64,000 nt of DNA from Azospirillum oryzae (lineage in GTDB: Bacteria; Pseudomonadota; Alphaproteobacteria; Azospirillales; Azospirillaceae), in NCBI RefSeq assembly GCF_900177515.1, contig NZ_FXAK01000007.1, positions 124,001 to 188,000 of the forward strand, written 5' to 3'. Positions 48,033 to 57,905 of this stretch are shown one piece after another. The stretch's first letter is position 1, and the number at the start of each line of letters is the position of its first letter. The position numbers and the translations under genes were made by a program. Under the pieces are notes generated by a model, which saw nothing but the letters and a program-made list of their open reading frames with translations, did no database searches and was not told where the DNA came from.

Positions 48033-48479
48033 GCAAAGCTGCGTATTGTCGGACGGAACCAAACCGGCCGCGCTCTGCCTCGCCCGTAGCGGACTGCCGG
48101 CCATCCTGCCGTGACCGAGATACGGTCCTGAAGGAGATGCCGGGCGGGTCTGAGAGACGGAACCTGTCCACTGATCCCAGGCCGAATCCAACGATCCTGG
48201 CATCGCCTGTCCGGCGAACCTGGGACGAAATCCGGCCGCTTCCCGCGATTTCAGGCTTGAGTCCAGCGATCCCGGAAAACCGAAACCCGGGTTTCCCGGT
48301 GGATGTCCGCCGCCGAGCGTAGCTGGAGGCGTACTGCGCGAAAAGGGAAATTTTCGCGCAGTATGGCCGCCCGTGCGCGCCTTCCAGCAATCCTCCAGCA
48401 TACGCAGGCTAACTCCATGTTAGCATGCGTCTCGCCGCAGTATGCCCAGTATTTCAGCCCTCTGAGAGGTCCGGAAACC
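48033..48479. other. Intergenic region with a long palindrome and repeat motif
   Basis: No supported gene. A perfect palindrome with 13-bp arms (TACTGCGCGAAAA and its reverse complement, loop GGGAAA) spans 48332-48363. A TCCA-N2-GATCC-like motif occurs three times (48167, 48187, 48262). The palindrome may be an operator of the downstream gene or part of a replicon or partition site. Confidence 0.5.
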
Positions 48480-49532
48480 GTGCAACGGCTGTCAAACTCC
48501 CCCGTGCCAAGCGCCTGGCTTTCCGGGGCAATCGGCGCTGCCGGCCCCGCCCTATCGGCGGCGGTCGACCGGCTGGCCCGGCTCGACGACCGGCTGGCCG
48601 CCGCCCCGCCCGCCGTGCGCCGCGGCTGGCTCGCCCACCTGCTGCTCGAAGAGGCCGCCGCCTCCGCCGCCCTCGACTCCATCGCGGTCGACGCCGACGA
48701 GCTCCGTCTGCAGACGGTCGGCGCCCTGGCGGCCGACGAAGAGCGCGCCGTCGAGGGCGTCGACCGCGTCGCCCTCGCCGCCGGCACCCTGCGCCTGCTG
48801 CGCGCCGTCACCGCCCGCCATCCCCGGCAGCTCTTCACCGCCAACCGCCTGGCCGCCGCCGCCCGCCTGCGCCTCAAGGGCCGGCCCGGCGAGATCGCCG
48901 CCGGCCTCCTGCAGGAGCGGCTGCCGCCCAGCCTGATCGAGGTGCCGGACCCCGCCGCCGCACGTGCCGCCCTGGCCCGGGCGCTGACGCCGGAGGCGAT
49001 GGCCCGCTGGCACGACCTGCCGCCGCTGATCGCCGCCGGCGACTTCCTCGGCCAGTGGTCGGCCAGCGGCTGCGCCGACGCGGTTGGCGGCGCCGTCGGT
49101 CGCGCCCTGGTGCCGCAGCTGCTCGGTCGGCTCGGCGCGACCGCCGGCCCGGTCCTGTTCCCCGCCCTCGGCTTCCGCGGGCACCTGGGCCGCTACCGGC
49201 CAGACCGCCTGCCGGCCGACGAGAGTGCGATGATCGCCTGGTTGGAGGCCTGTCAGCGGGCGGCAGAGGTCGGGCTGGCGCTGCATGGCCAGCTGAGCAC
49301 AGCCCATCAGCGCCTGCACGCGGCCCTGAAGCCGGCGCGCTCCACCGGACGCGGCGGCTTGGTCGCGGATCTGCTGACCGAAATACCGGCGGTGACCGGT
49401 GCCATCCTGGCGCAGCGCTCCGGCCTATCGGCCGCCGCAACCCGCTCGCTGCTTTCCCGCGCCGTGGCCGCCGGCGCGCTCCACCTCCTGACCAGGCGGG
49501 ACGCCTTCCGCGTGTATGGCCCCTTGGCCTGA
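48480..49532 (+). CDS. Hypothetical protein with C-terminal winged-helix, plasmid-type (Fic/DUF1612-like)
   Basis: About 350 residues, very Ala/Arg/Leu-rich. The first part (LSAAVDRLARLDDRLAAAPPAVRRGWLAHLLLEEAAASAALDSI) resembles DUF1612/'RHE_PE00001'-type and Fic N-terminal helical domains, but no HPFx[D/E]GN Fic motif is visible. The C-terminus (PAVTGAILAQRSGLSAAATRSLLSRAVAAGALHLLTRRDAFRVYG) is a winged helix-turn-helix. I prefer the GTG at 48480, preceded by GAGAGG; an ATG at 48417 is also possible. Relatives sit on rhizobial and azospirillar plasmids. The function is unknown. Confidence 0.6.
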   Translation: MQRLSNSPVPSAWLSGAIGAAGPALSAAVDRLARLDDRLAAAPPAVRRGWLAHLLLEEAAASAALDSIAVDADELRLQTVGALAADEERAVEGVDRVALAAGTLRLLRAVTARHPRQLFTANRLAAAARLRLKGRPGEIAAGLLQERLPPSLIEVPDPAAARAALARALTPEAMARWHDLPPLIAAGDFLGQWSASGCADAVGGAVGRALVPQLLGRLGATAGPVLFPALGFRGHLGRYRPDRLPADESAMIAWLEACQRAAEVGLALHGQLSTAHQRLHAALKPARSTGRGGLVADLLTEIPAVTGAILAQRSGLSAAATRSLLSRAVAAGALHLLTRRDAFRVYGPLA

Positions 49533-49704
49533 ACTGAATCCACTTCATAGGTGAGCAAATCATGAGCAGTGATTCAAGTGATCATCTGGGATTCCGCTAG
49601 GGGTCTACAGTCATCGATGGGTCGCCGATCTGACCGCCCGCACCAAGATGCAGTTCTGGCCGCGCGTTTTTACCGCCGTAACACTGCAGGATGCGTGAAC
49701 GATC
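49533..49704. other. Spacer between the HTH protein gene and the IS5 remnant
   Basis: 172 bases with no supported gene. A short open frame (WVADLTARTKMQFWPRVF) near 49620 is too short and unlike any family I know. It may be debris of another insertion sequence. Confidence 0.3.
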
Positions 49705-50079
49705 TCAGCAAAAAGAGACGAACCCATGAAAATATTCAGCCGCAAAGTTTACATGGAAGTCGTTGGTTCGCCGTTGATCTTGGTCAGGCAGCGTGAAAAT
49801 TTTCAGGAGAAAGCGACACAAACCTTCGGCCTGCAGACATGGCCGGCCGAGCGCCAGACGTAGCGTCAGCCCGGCTTCGCTCGCCTCGTCCGAGTGGCGC
49901 GCTGGCCGGCCGCGTCGGCCCGAAGCCAATGGCGTCCAAGTGGTGATCGTTTCCGGCGTCAGCCAGATCGTCAGGTCACCGCGCCGGCGCAGCGCCGCAT
50001 CGTAGGCAGCCCAGTTCTCCACACAGTACCGGGTCTTCGGAATCTTGGGGCGGCGGAGCTCATTGGTCTTGTACGGCAT
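49705..50079 (-). pseudogene. IS5-family (IS903-like) transposase N-terminal remnant
   Basis: Start MPYKTNELRRPKIPKTRYCV, then NWAAYDAALRRRGDLTIWLTPETITTW and SDEASEAGLTLRLALGRPCLQAEGLCRFLL, the unmistakable N-terminus of a large IS5-group transposase. After about residue 95 the sequence (FTLPDQDQRRTNDFHVNF...) is unrelated, so the element is truncated near 49795. The DDE core is missing. Confidence 0.75.
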
Positions 50080-50623
50080 CAGCGGCCTGACTTCAGCGGG
50101 ACGCCTCTATAACCGCTCGTTCTCCCGACCACCACCTGCTCGGGCTTTATGCACCAACGTCTGGTGGCATTCCTTCAGCCGGCTCCGTCACAGCCCTCTT
50201 GGATGTTCCGAATTAAACTACTCTCCCTGAGGAGAAATATTGCAACCTGTTGCGAGAAATAAAAAGACCTGCGCGACAACTAGAGAGAGAATTAATTAAT
50301 AGTTAAATAGCGCGATACAATTCTGCAGAAAATGTCGCATATGATCACAATTTTTCTTCGCTTGTATCATGCTCAATTTTGCATGAGCCTGAGCTCTGCA
50401 TTATGATGCAGAGATTCCATTAAATTGTCTTAGAGATCAAAGGCGTCTTGGAAATAGAAATTTAACCAATGGAAATCATTTTAGAAAAATCCTTGTGGTT
50501 CGGAGGCAGGCCAATCTGGCTCCGACCGCTGCCGGGTGGTGCCCCCCGATCAAAACATCCATACCGGCGAACAGAGGAAAACTGAGCAGCTCACTGTCGG
50601 TATTCAAGCGAGGCATCAAGATC
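50080..50623. other. AT-rich leader of the secretion/adhesin operon
   Basis: 544 bases without a supported gene. Bases 50215-50500 are strongly AT-rich against a GC-rich background and contain several candidate promoter-like tracts. A perfect 8-bp-arm palindrome (CTCTGCAT-TATG-ATGCAGAG) spans 50394-50413 and may be an operator. The long untranslated leader suggests regulation of the adhesin operon. Confidence 0.45.
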
Positions 50624-51893
50624 ATGTTTGCTGTGTTGTCTCAGTCGATGACGTTCAATGAGGGCAGGGCATCGAATGCCGCCAAGTCTTCTGGCGCAGC
50701 AGTACTGCTCTCCATGCTCATCACTGGATGTGCTATCGCTCCGAAGCCGTTGACGTCTTCGGAAATGAGCGCTGTCGTATCGACGGATCGGGCTGCTATC
50801 GAGAAAACTACTGTCGCGATATCCAGTTCGATCACGCTTGAAGAAGCGGTTGCGCGTGCCCTCAAGCAGAACCTTGATTACCGCACCAGATTGATGGAAC
50901 AGAGCTTGGCTGCCGGGCAACTGGATGCCAGCAAGTATGACATGCTGCCGCGCCTCCTGACGTCCGCCGGCTACACCTGGCGCGACAAAGAGAATATCCG
51001 GGATTCGATCGACTCCGTGACCGGCGCGCCATCGCTGGCAAATCCGTCGATCTCGACGGATAGAACGCGGGCGACTGCCGATATCGGCTTGTCTTGGAGC
51101 ATCCTCGATTTCGGCGTCAGCTACTACAACGCCAATCAGAACGCCGACCGCCTGTTGGTTGCCAACGAGCGCCGCCGCAAGGCCATGCACCTGCTGATCC
51201 AGAATGTGCGCACCACCTATTGGCGCGCACTGGCGGCTCAGCGCCTTCGCAACGAGGTGCAATCGACGATCCAAGAGGCCGAACGGGCGCTGACCGACTC
51301 ACGGAAGATGTTGGCCGACCGCATTCGCAGCCCGGCGGAGCCTCTGCGCTATCAACGCAATTTGCTCGAGAACCTGCGTCTTCTCGAGAACGTCGATCGT
51401 GAGTTGGCGGTGGCGGAGATCGAGCTTGCCACTCTGATCGGGGCCAAGCCAGGGTCGCGGATCCGTTTGGTCGAACCGGACTCCTTCGCTTTCAAGGCGC
51501 TGTCCTCCAACGTCGAGAAGATGGAGGAGATTGCGCTTCTCAACAATGCCGACTTGCGGGAGCAGGTCTACAGTACCCGCATTGCCGCAGTGGAAACCCG
51601 TAAAGCTCTGCTAAAGCTCTTGCCGAACCTATCGTTTGACTATGGCTACAAGTATGACGGTGACAAATACCTGATCAATCAGGTTTGGCAAGAGGCAGGC
51701 GCCCGCGTCGCCTTCAACCTGTTCAATCTTCTGTCCGGTCCGGCACAAATCCGTGCCGCTGAAATGAATGTCACGGCCAATGAGGCCAAACGGATGGCGC
51801 TTCAGATGGCCGTGCTGTCTCAACTGCATCTCGCCCGGTATTACTATGACGATGCGCTGAAGCAGTACAATCGCGCCATTGCGATCTCCGACG
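50624..51893 (+). pseudogene. TolC-like outer membrane lipoprotein, 5' part (split by IS256)
   Basis: About 423 codons. The signal sequence SSGAAVLLSMLITGCAIAP ends in a lipobox (LITGC). The outer membrane efflux domain follows (SITLEEAVARALKQNLDYRTRLMEQSLAAGQLDASKYDMLPRL; RTTYWRALAAQRLRNEV; LPNLSFDYGYKYDGDKYL). The frame continues after the insertion at 53320-53582. Precise loss of IS256 plus one TSD restores ...AISD-VDNKLAEL. It would form the outer membrane channel of a type I secretion system for the adhesin encoded downstream. Confidence 0.78.
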
Positions 51894-53319
51894 ATCGTGC
51901 CCCGGCACGTGGTGTACGAGCGAAGTGGTTTGTCATCGCTCTCCGGCAGGTTGGGCCGGATCAGGTTGCCACAGCGGACAACCTGGAGACGTCAGTATGC
52001 CCCAACGGCGTCATGGTCTCCAAGCTCATGTAGCGGCGGCTGGCCGCCCACTCATCATTTTGCTCCAGCAGGATGGCCCCTCCCAGTCGGAAGATCGCCG
52101 CTTCATTGGGGAATATGACGACGACGTCGGTGCGCCGCTTGACCTCGCCGTTGACGCGCTCGAGGGGATTGGTCGAGCTGATCTTGGTCCAATGGTCGGG
52201 ATGGAAGTCCATGTAGGCGAGGACGTCGTGTTCGGCCTCGTCCATCAGCGTGGCAAGCTTGGGGAAGCGCTCGCGCAGGCTATCGGCGACTTGGCGCCAT
52301 TGCCGGTGGGCGGCCTTGGCGGTCTCCTGGGCGAAAGCCGTGCGGATCGCCGCTGCCACCATCGCGCGTTGCGGTGCAGCCACGTGTGCCATCGCATTGC
52401 GATAAAAATGGATCCGGCACCTCTGCCACGCCGCCCCGAACACCTTCGCGGCGGCCGCCTTGAGGCCCTCATGCGCGTCCGAGATGACCAGCTTCACGCC
52501 GCGCAGGCCGCGCCGCATCAGCGCGCGCAGGAACTTGGTCCAGAACACCTCAGCCTCGGAAGGCCCGATGTCCATGCCCAGCACCTCGCGCCGCCCATCG
52601 GTGTTCACGGCCACCGCGATTATCACCGCCACCGAGACGATGCGCCCGGCTTCGCGCACCTTCACGTAGGTGGCGTCGATCCACAGGTAGGGCCAGTCAC
52701 CCTCCAGTGGTCGGTTCAGGAAGGACTGCACCCGCTCGTCGATGTCAGCGCACAAGCGGCTGACCTGGCTCTTGGAGATGCCGGTCATCCCCATGGCCTT
52801 GACCAGCTCATCGACACTGCGCGTCGAGACGCCCTGGATGTAGGCTTCCTGAATGACCGCCGTGAGCGCCTTCTCCGCTGTCCGGCGCGGCTCGAGAAAG
52901 CCAGGGAAATAGGAGCCCTTGCGCAGCTTGGGGATCTGCAAGGGGATGGTTCCGGCCCGGGTATCCCAGGCCCGCTCCCGGTAGCCGTTGCGCTGGTTGA
53001 CGCGCTCGGCTGTGCGTTCGCCATGCTCGGCGCCGCACAGGCTGTCCACCTCCAGGTTCATCAAGCTCTGCGCGACGTAGCCGATCATTTCGCGCAGAAG
53101 ATCCGTATCCGAGCCCTTCTCCAGAAGCTCGTGAAGCGCCATTCTGTCCATGGTCATCGAGGTTCTCTCCAGCAGCGTTCAAGGTGTTGCAACCCGAACC
53201 TACCGGAGATCTTCGATGACCGCCCCGCTGTGGATAAGCGGCCCGCCTACGCCAGCTTTTGGGGGCGCTTCGGCGGGCCGCTTACCCACAGCTCGTACAC
53301 CACCTCGCGGGACGCAGCC
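51894..53319 (-). mobile_element. Intact IS256-family insertion sequence
   Basis: Ends: left ATCGTGCCCCGGCACGTGGT... and right (read inward) GGCTGCGTCCCGCGAGGTGGT..., sharing GTGGTGTACGAGC. The 9-bp direct repeat TCTCCGACG flanks it at 51885-51893 and 53320-53328. It carries one full transposase gene on the minus strand, opposite to the operon it interrupts. Confidence 0.88.
51961..53157 (-). CDS. IS256-family transposase
   Basis: 398 residues, complete. DDE residues lie in [20 protein letters not shown] (Asp near 167), [16 protein letters not shown] (Asp near 233) and [24 protein letters not shown] (Glu near 342), with the C/H region [15 protein letters not shown] typical of the IS256/MULE family. 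It appears functional. Confidence 0.93.
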   Translation of the reverse strand: MTMDRMALHELLEKGSDTDLLREMIGYVAQSLMNLEVDSLCGAEHGERTAERVNQRNGYRERAWDTRAGTIPLQIPKLRKGSYFPGFLEPRRTAEKALTAVIQEAYIQGVSTRSVDELVKAMGMTGISKSQVSRLCADIDERVQSFLNRPLEGDWPYLWIDATYVKVREAGRIVSVAVIIAVAVNTDGRREVLGMDIGPSEAEVFWTKFLRALMRRGLRGVKLVISDAHEGLKAAAAKVFGAAWQRCRIHFYRNAMAHVAAPQRAMVAAAIRTAFAQETAKAAHRQWRQVADSLRERFPKLATLMDEAEHDVLAYMDFHPDHWTKISSTNPLERVNGEVKRRTDVVVIFPNEAAIFRLGGAILLEQNDEWAASRRYMSLETMTPLGHTDVSRLSAVAT

Positions 53320-53582
53320 TCTCCGACGTCGACAACAAGCTGGCTGAACTGGCCCGAAGCCAGGAACAGAGTGAGATGGGCGGATCGCTGGAGCGTGTGT
53401 CGGCGAATGTGACGGCGATCTTGAGCTCGCTGCGTCTTTACCATTCGGTCGCCAAAGTCAATGAAGCGATCAGCCGGATCCAGGCATCTCTCGGCCAGGA
53501 GCCGGACATTGGTGCTTTGGATGACATCACCTTGGACGACTTGAAGCAGAAGCTTCATGTCCTCCTTCAGGACCAGGTGTGA
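53320..53582 (+). pseudogene. TolC-like lipoprotein, 3' part
   Basis: Continues the gene interrupted at 51893. Read from the TSD it gives SDVDNKLAELARSQEQSEMG and later RLYHSVAKVNEAISRIQASLGQEPD, ending VLLQDQV. This matches the last helix of the channel domain plus a tail. The stop overlaps the potential GTG start of the HlyD-like gene. Confidence 0.72.
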
Positions 53583-53584
53583 CC

Positions 53585-54394
53585 ATGGCAAGGCACCAGA
53601 GGGCTGGCCGCACCGGCCGGAATGGCACGGTGGTGACGAGAGCGGCAGCCGCTGCGGCCTTGATGGGCGCCGTGATGCTGGCTGTGCCGGCTGCAGCACA
53701 ATCGCTGCCCGGCGCTGGGTTCAACCCACTCGAAATGCGCGCCCAGTTGACGCCACAGCGCTATGCCACGCTGTCGGCGGAGATCGCGGCCAAGATCAAT
53801 CGCGTCGTGTTGCGTGATGGCCAGTCATTCCGGGCCGGTGACGTCCTTCTGGAGTTCGACTGCGCTTTGCAGGCAGCACAGCTCGACAAGGCTCGGGCGC
53901 AGCAGGCAGGTGCGGAGAACATGCTCAATGGACAGAGACGGCTGGCCAAGCTGAACGCGGTCGGAATGGTCGAGCTCCACAACAGCGAGGCTGAAGTCAC
54001 CAAAGCCAAGGCCGACGTCACCTATCTGCGGACGACGATGGAGAAGTGCAAACTCACGGCACCGTACAATGGCCGCATCGTCGAACACAAAGCCCGCGAA
54101 CAGCAGTTCGTGCAGCCAGCTCAGCCTCTCATCGAAATCATCGACGACAGCACCCTCGAGCTTGAATTCATCGTGCCCTCGCAGTGGTTGAGTTGGTTCA
54201 AGCCTGGGCACAGCTTCAAGGTACGGATCGATGACACCAGGAATGAGTATCCGGTGAAACTGGTGCGGACCGCTGCAAGGGTCGATCCCCTCAGCCAATC
54301 GGTGAAAGCTGTTGCGGTGGTCGACGGCAAGTACCCGGAGCTGCTCGCCGGCATGAGTGGCCAAATTCTCATCACGCCACCTGCACAACAATAA
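53585..54394 (+). CDS. Short HlyD-like periplasmic adaptor
   Basis: 269 residues, shorter than typical adaptors. A signal peptide (AAAAALMGAVMLAVPAAAQ) precedes TPQRYATLSAEIAAKINRVVLRDGQSFRAGDVLLEFDC (lipoyl half), a short helical hairpin (AAQLDKARAQQAGAENMLNGQRRLAKL) and AQPLIEIIDDSTLELEFIVPSQWLSWFKPGHSFKVRID (beta-barrel). It is probably the fusion protein of the secretion system. A GTG at 53579 would overlap the TolC stop, giving translational coupling. Confidence 0.75.
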   Translation: MARHQRAGRTGRNGTVVTRAAAAAALMGAVMLAVPAAAQSLPGAGFNPLEMRAQLTPQRYATLSAEIAAKINRVVLRDGQSFRAGDVLLEFDCALQAAQLDKARAQQAGAENMLNGQRRLAKLNAVGMVELHNSEAEVTKAKADVTYLRTTMEKCKLTAPYNGRIVEHKAREQQFVQPAQPLIEIIDDSTLELEFIVPSQWLSWFKPGHSFKVRIDDTRNEYPVKLVRTAARVDPLSQSVKAVAVVDGKYPELLAGMSGQILITPPAQQ

Positions 54395-54436
54395 TCGACT
54401 GGGACCTCAGGCTCGGGGAAGAGGAAGCAAATCATC

Positions 54437-56960
54437 ATGAAGACGCCGCCGTCCGTGCATCGCCGCACCCTTCGTCGCAATGGTCCGAGCGCGCGGCGCC
54501 TTGAACCCCGCATGATGTTCGATGGAGCTGCCGTCGTCGATGCGACGGCGGCCGTCAATGACAGTCCGACAGCCGAGCACACCGAAGCCGCAGCCGCGCC
54601 GGCGCCGGTGGTCGACACTCAAACCGCGACCTCCCAGTCGACGCAGCCGGGGCCGACCGCCACCGAGACAGCGCCAAGCGACGCCGGCCCCCAAACGTCG
54701 GCTGCCAACGGGGCGGCGCCGACAAGCGATACCGGCACCACCCAACCCAGTGGGGCTCAACCCGGTGGGGCAGAGGGGAACAGCTCGACAGACGTGGCTC
54801 CCGCCACAGGCCAGCAGTCGGCGACCTCGTCGGACATCACCGTCCAACAGACGGCCGAGCCGGATGTGGGCAGCCAGTCCGAAACGATGCGTCAGGAGGC
54901 CGGTCTCGCGAATGCTGCCGACGTCGCGTCGGCTGATGCAGCGCATCTGTCAGCGGTCGAAGAGCAAGCCAAGCAGGCGATCGCTTCGTTTCTTGGCTCG
55001 GCTGACGGTCTGGACAAGTTGGCCACGCTCTTCCCCGGGGTGCAAACCACCCTAAGTGTGGACTGGATAGCCCGTGCGGAAGCCCTACGCGCCCAAGTGC
55101 TCAATGGCAGCTTCAACCTGACGGTTCAGTTCGTCGATGGTGCTGCTATGGGCGATTACTATGCGGCGTTTACAGCCAGTGGTCCGAACGGAACCCCAAC
55201 CATTCTGGTCAACCATGACTGGTGGAATGTTCAGACCGATGACGGCACCCGGGTACGGGCTCTGGTCGAAGAGTATGGTCACGCCATCGACAGCCGGCTG
55301 AATCCCGGCTCCGATACGGCTGGTGACGAGGGCGAAGCGTTCTCCGACAAGGTTTTGAATATTCCGGTCAATTACGTGGACGAGGCTCGGATCGCGGTAG
55401 AGAACGATCACAAATCCGTTGTGATCGATGGGCTCTCCTATGAGGTGGAGACCGCCACGCTGTCCTTCCTGACTGCCTACAAGGTCTATACCGGGGCAGG
55501 CTTCCTCGCCGAAAAGGAGCAAAACCGGCACCACTTCATCGACGCGTCTCTTGGCGTTACGGTCATTACCGATGGACAGCTTTCCAGCTATTTCTCCGGC
55601 AATGATGTCGTCGCGAAAGTAAGCCTCAACGGAAATGACTATTATGGCTGGGTAAGCCGCCCGATCAAGGACCAAGGCATCGTCCGTGGCTTCTATTTTT
55701 GGTATGATGCGAATTTCGGAAATCTGTCTACTGCCACCCAAGATGGTAACATGGATGGCGACCGGAATGCCGCGGACAACAATGCTTTCATTCTTGTCGT
55801 CGATCAGAATTACTTCAACAATCTTTCTGTCGCAGGCAGCTTCACGGATAATGGCGTCACGAAGACGTACAAGTTCGTTGGAAGCTCCTCTGATCGCGTG
55901 GATACTGCTCTCAATTCGCTTGTCGTGCCGAATCGCGCGCCCACCCCGTCCAATGACAGCCTGACCATTCTTGAGGACAGCGGGGCCGGTACCGGCAATG
56001 TGCTGACGAACGACAGCGATGCCGACGGCAACGCCTTGGCGGTCACGGGCTTCAGCATCAACGGCAGCGCCGGCACACTGGGTCAGGCCTTCTCCATCGC
56101 CAATGTCGGGCAATTTACGCTGTCGGCCGACGGAAGCTACAGCTTCACGCCTGCCGCCAATTATGCCGGCCCGGTGCCCACCATCACCTATACGGTAAGC
56201 GACGGTCAGGTGTCGGCGACCGCGACGTTGTCGATCGCCATCACGCCGGTCAATGACGCGCCGGGCGGGACCGACAAGACCATCACGATGGACGAGGATA
56301 CCAGCCACACCTTCTCGGCCGGCGAGTTCGGCTTTACCGATGCATCGGACAATCCGGCCAATTCGTTGCAGTCGGTCGTCATCACCACGTTGCCACCCGC
56401 CGGTACGCTTACGCTGAACGGAACCGCCGTTATCGCGGGTCAGGAGATTCTGGCCACCGATCTGACCAAGCTGAAATTCACGCCCGCGACCGATGCATTC
56501 GGCGCCAGCTATGCCACCTTCACCTTCCAGGTGCGGGACAGCGGCGGCACGGCAAATGGAGGCATCAACCTCGATCCGACGCCGAACACCATCACCGTCA
56601 AGGTGAACAACGTCAACGATGCGCCTGTCGCTGTTGCCGACACCAATGCCATCAACGAAGACGCGGCAACTGTCACTGGAAATGTTTCGACCAACGACAG
56701 CGATCCTGACGGAGACACCCGGACGGTGGTGTCTGCGTCCGGTGTCGGTGCTACGACCGGGTCGGGACCTTTTGTGGTGGTTGGCCGGTATGGCACGCTG
56801 ACCCTTCAGACGAACGGCACCTACAGCTATGCGCTGGATAACACCAACGCTGCGGTCCAGGCTCTGCGCCAATCGACCGACGTGCTCTCAGAGAGCTTTT
56901 CCTACACCATCGCCGATCCTGGCAACCTCACTGCCAGCAGCACACTGACCATCACCATCA
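54437..56960 (+). pseudogene. Giant surface adhesin, 5' part (split by IS5)
   Basis: 841 codons before the insertion. The N-terminus has RRLEPRMMFDGAAVVDAT, the LEPRxxFDGA motif seen at the start of many large secreted adhesins. A Thr/Ala/Gln-rich linker (to about 170) leads to a domain with LVEEYGHAID and SDTAGDEGEAFSD, a zincin-like EE-x2-H motif. VCBS/cadherin-like repeats follow (ILEDSGAGTGNVLTNDSDADG, INEDAATVTGNVSTNDSDPDGDTRTVV). The frame resumes at 57906: after removal of the IS and one TCA the join reads TLTITISGVNDTP. Confidence 0.8.
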
Positions 56961-57902
56961 CAGCCCGTTTCGAAAGTTGTCGCTGACGTGGTGAGGGTCT
57001 GACGTAAAGGCTGTTGGCAGGGGACACACACCCTGCCGGAGGCCGCCGATGTGGACGCCCGAGGACCGCCGGCTGGTTGGCGATTACGGCGCCGGCCAAG
57101 CCCTGAGCGATGACCAGTACCGCTTGATCGAGCCCCTGATTCCGTCAGCCAAGCCCGGTGGACGGCCCCGCAGTACGGACATGCGTCGGTTGCTGGACGC
57201 CCTGTTCTATGTGGTGCGGACCGGCTGCCAATGGCGCCATTTGCCGCCCCCGCCGGCCTTTCCGCCCTGGCCCACGGTTTACCGCTACTTCCGCGCCTTC
57301 CTGGAAGCCGGCGTGTGGGAGGCCCTTCGCCACCATCTGGTGGTGATGCTGCGCGAGCAGGAAGGCCGTGATCCGACACCCTCGGCCGCCATCCTCGACA
57401 CCCAGAGCGTCAAGACGACGGAAAAAGGGGCGCCCGAGGCTTTGACGCGGCCAAGAAGATCAAGGGCCGCAAGCGTCACATCGCCGTCGACACCTCGGGC
57501 TTCCTGCTCGGCGTCCTCGTCCACGCCGCTGACATTCAGGACGCCGACAGCGCCGGAGCGCTGCTGACGCGGATCAAGCGGCTCTACTGCTGGCTGCGCG
57601 CCATCTTTGCCGACAGCATCTACAATCGGATGCCGGTGATCCTCGCCTGCTTCCTGCTCGGGCTGACGCTGATCATCGTCCGGCGCATCGCCGGCGGCGG
57701 CTTCATCCTCGTTCCCCGCCGCTGGGTGGTCGAACGATCATTCGGCTGGCTCGGACGGTGGCGACGCTTGTCAAAGGATTACGAGGAGCGCACCGACGTC
57801 GCCGAGGCCATGGTCACCATTGCCGCCATCAGGATCATGATACACCGCCTCGCTCACCCAAACCGAAAGCGGCTTCCTTCACCAGACTTTTGAAACGGGC
57901 TG
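56961..57902 (+). mobile_element. IS5-family (IS1031/IS427-type) insertion sequence, 942 bp
   Basis: Terminal repeats CAGCCCGTTTCGAAAGT (left) and CAGCCCGTTTCAAAAGT (right, inward) differ at one position. The 3-bp target duplication TCA at 56958-56960 and 57903-57905 fits the TNA rule of this group. It encodes a transposase in two overlapping frames. Confidence 0.9.
57049..57893 (+). CDS. IS5-family transposase made by frameshift
   Basis: The first frame (57049 to about 57435) gives the N-terminal part: DDQYRLIEPLIPSAKPGGRPRSTDMRRLLDALFYVVRTGCQWRHLP and AILDTQSVKTTEKG. At a GGAAAAAGGGG slippery run near 57418-57430 the frame changes and continues RGFDAAKKIKGRKRHIAVDT, then RRWVVERSFGWLGRWRRLSKDYEERTD to 57893. 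Such A-run frameshifting is common in this group. Joined, the protein is about 280 residues with DDE motifs complete. Confidence 0.82.
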
Positions 57903-57905
57903 TCA

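Noticed and set aside
49569..49796. 75-codon + strand frame after the HTH gene
   Set aside because: No ribosome binding site, no domain, and it runs into the antisense side of an IS5 remnant.
55085..56872. Long minus-strand frame inside the adhesin gene
   Set aside because: It arises opposite VCBS repeats with biased codons; there is no ribosome binding site or protein-like pattern.
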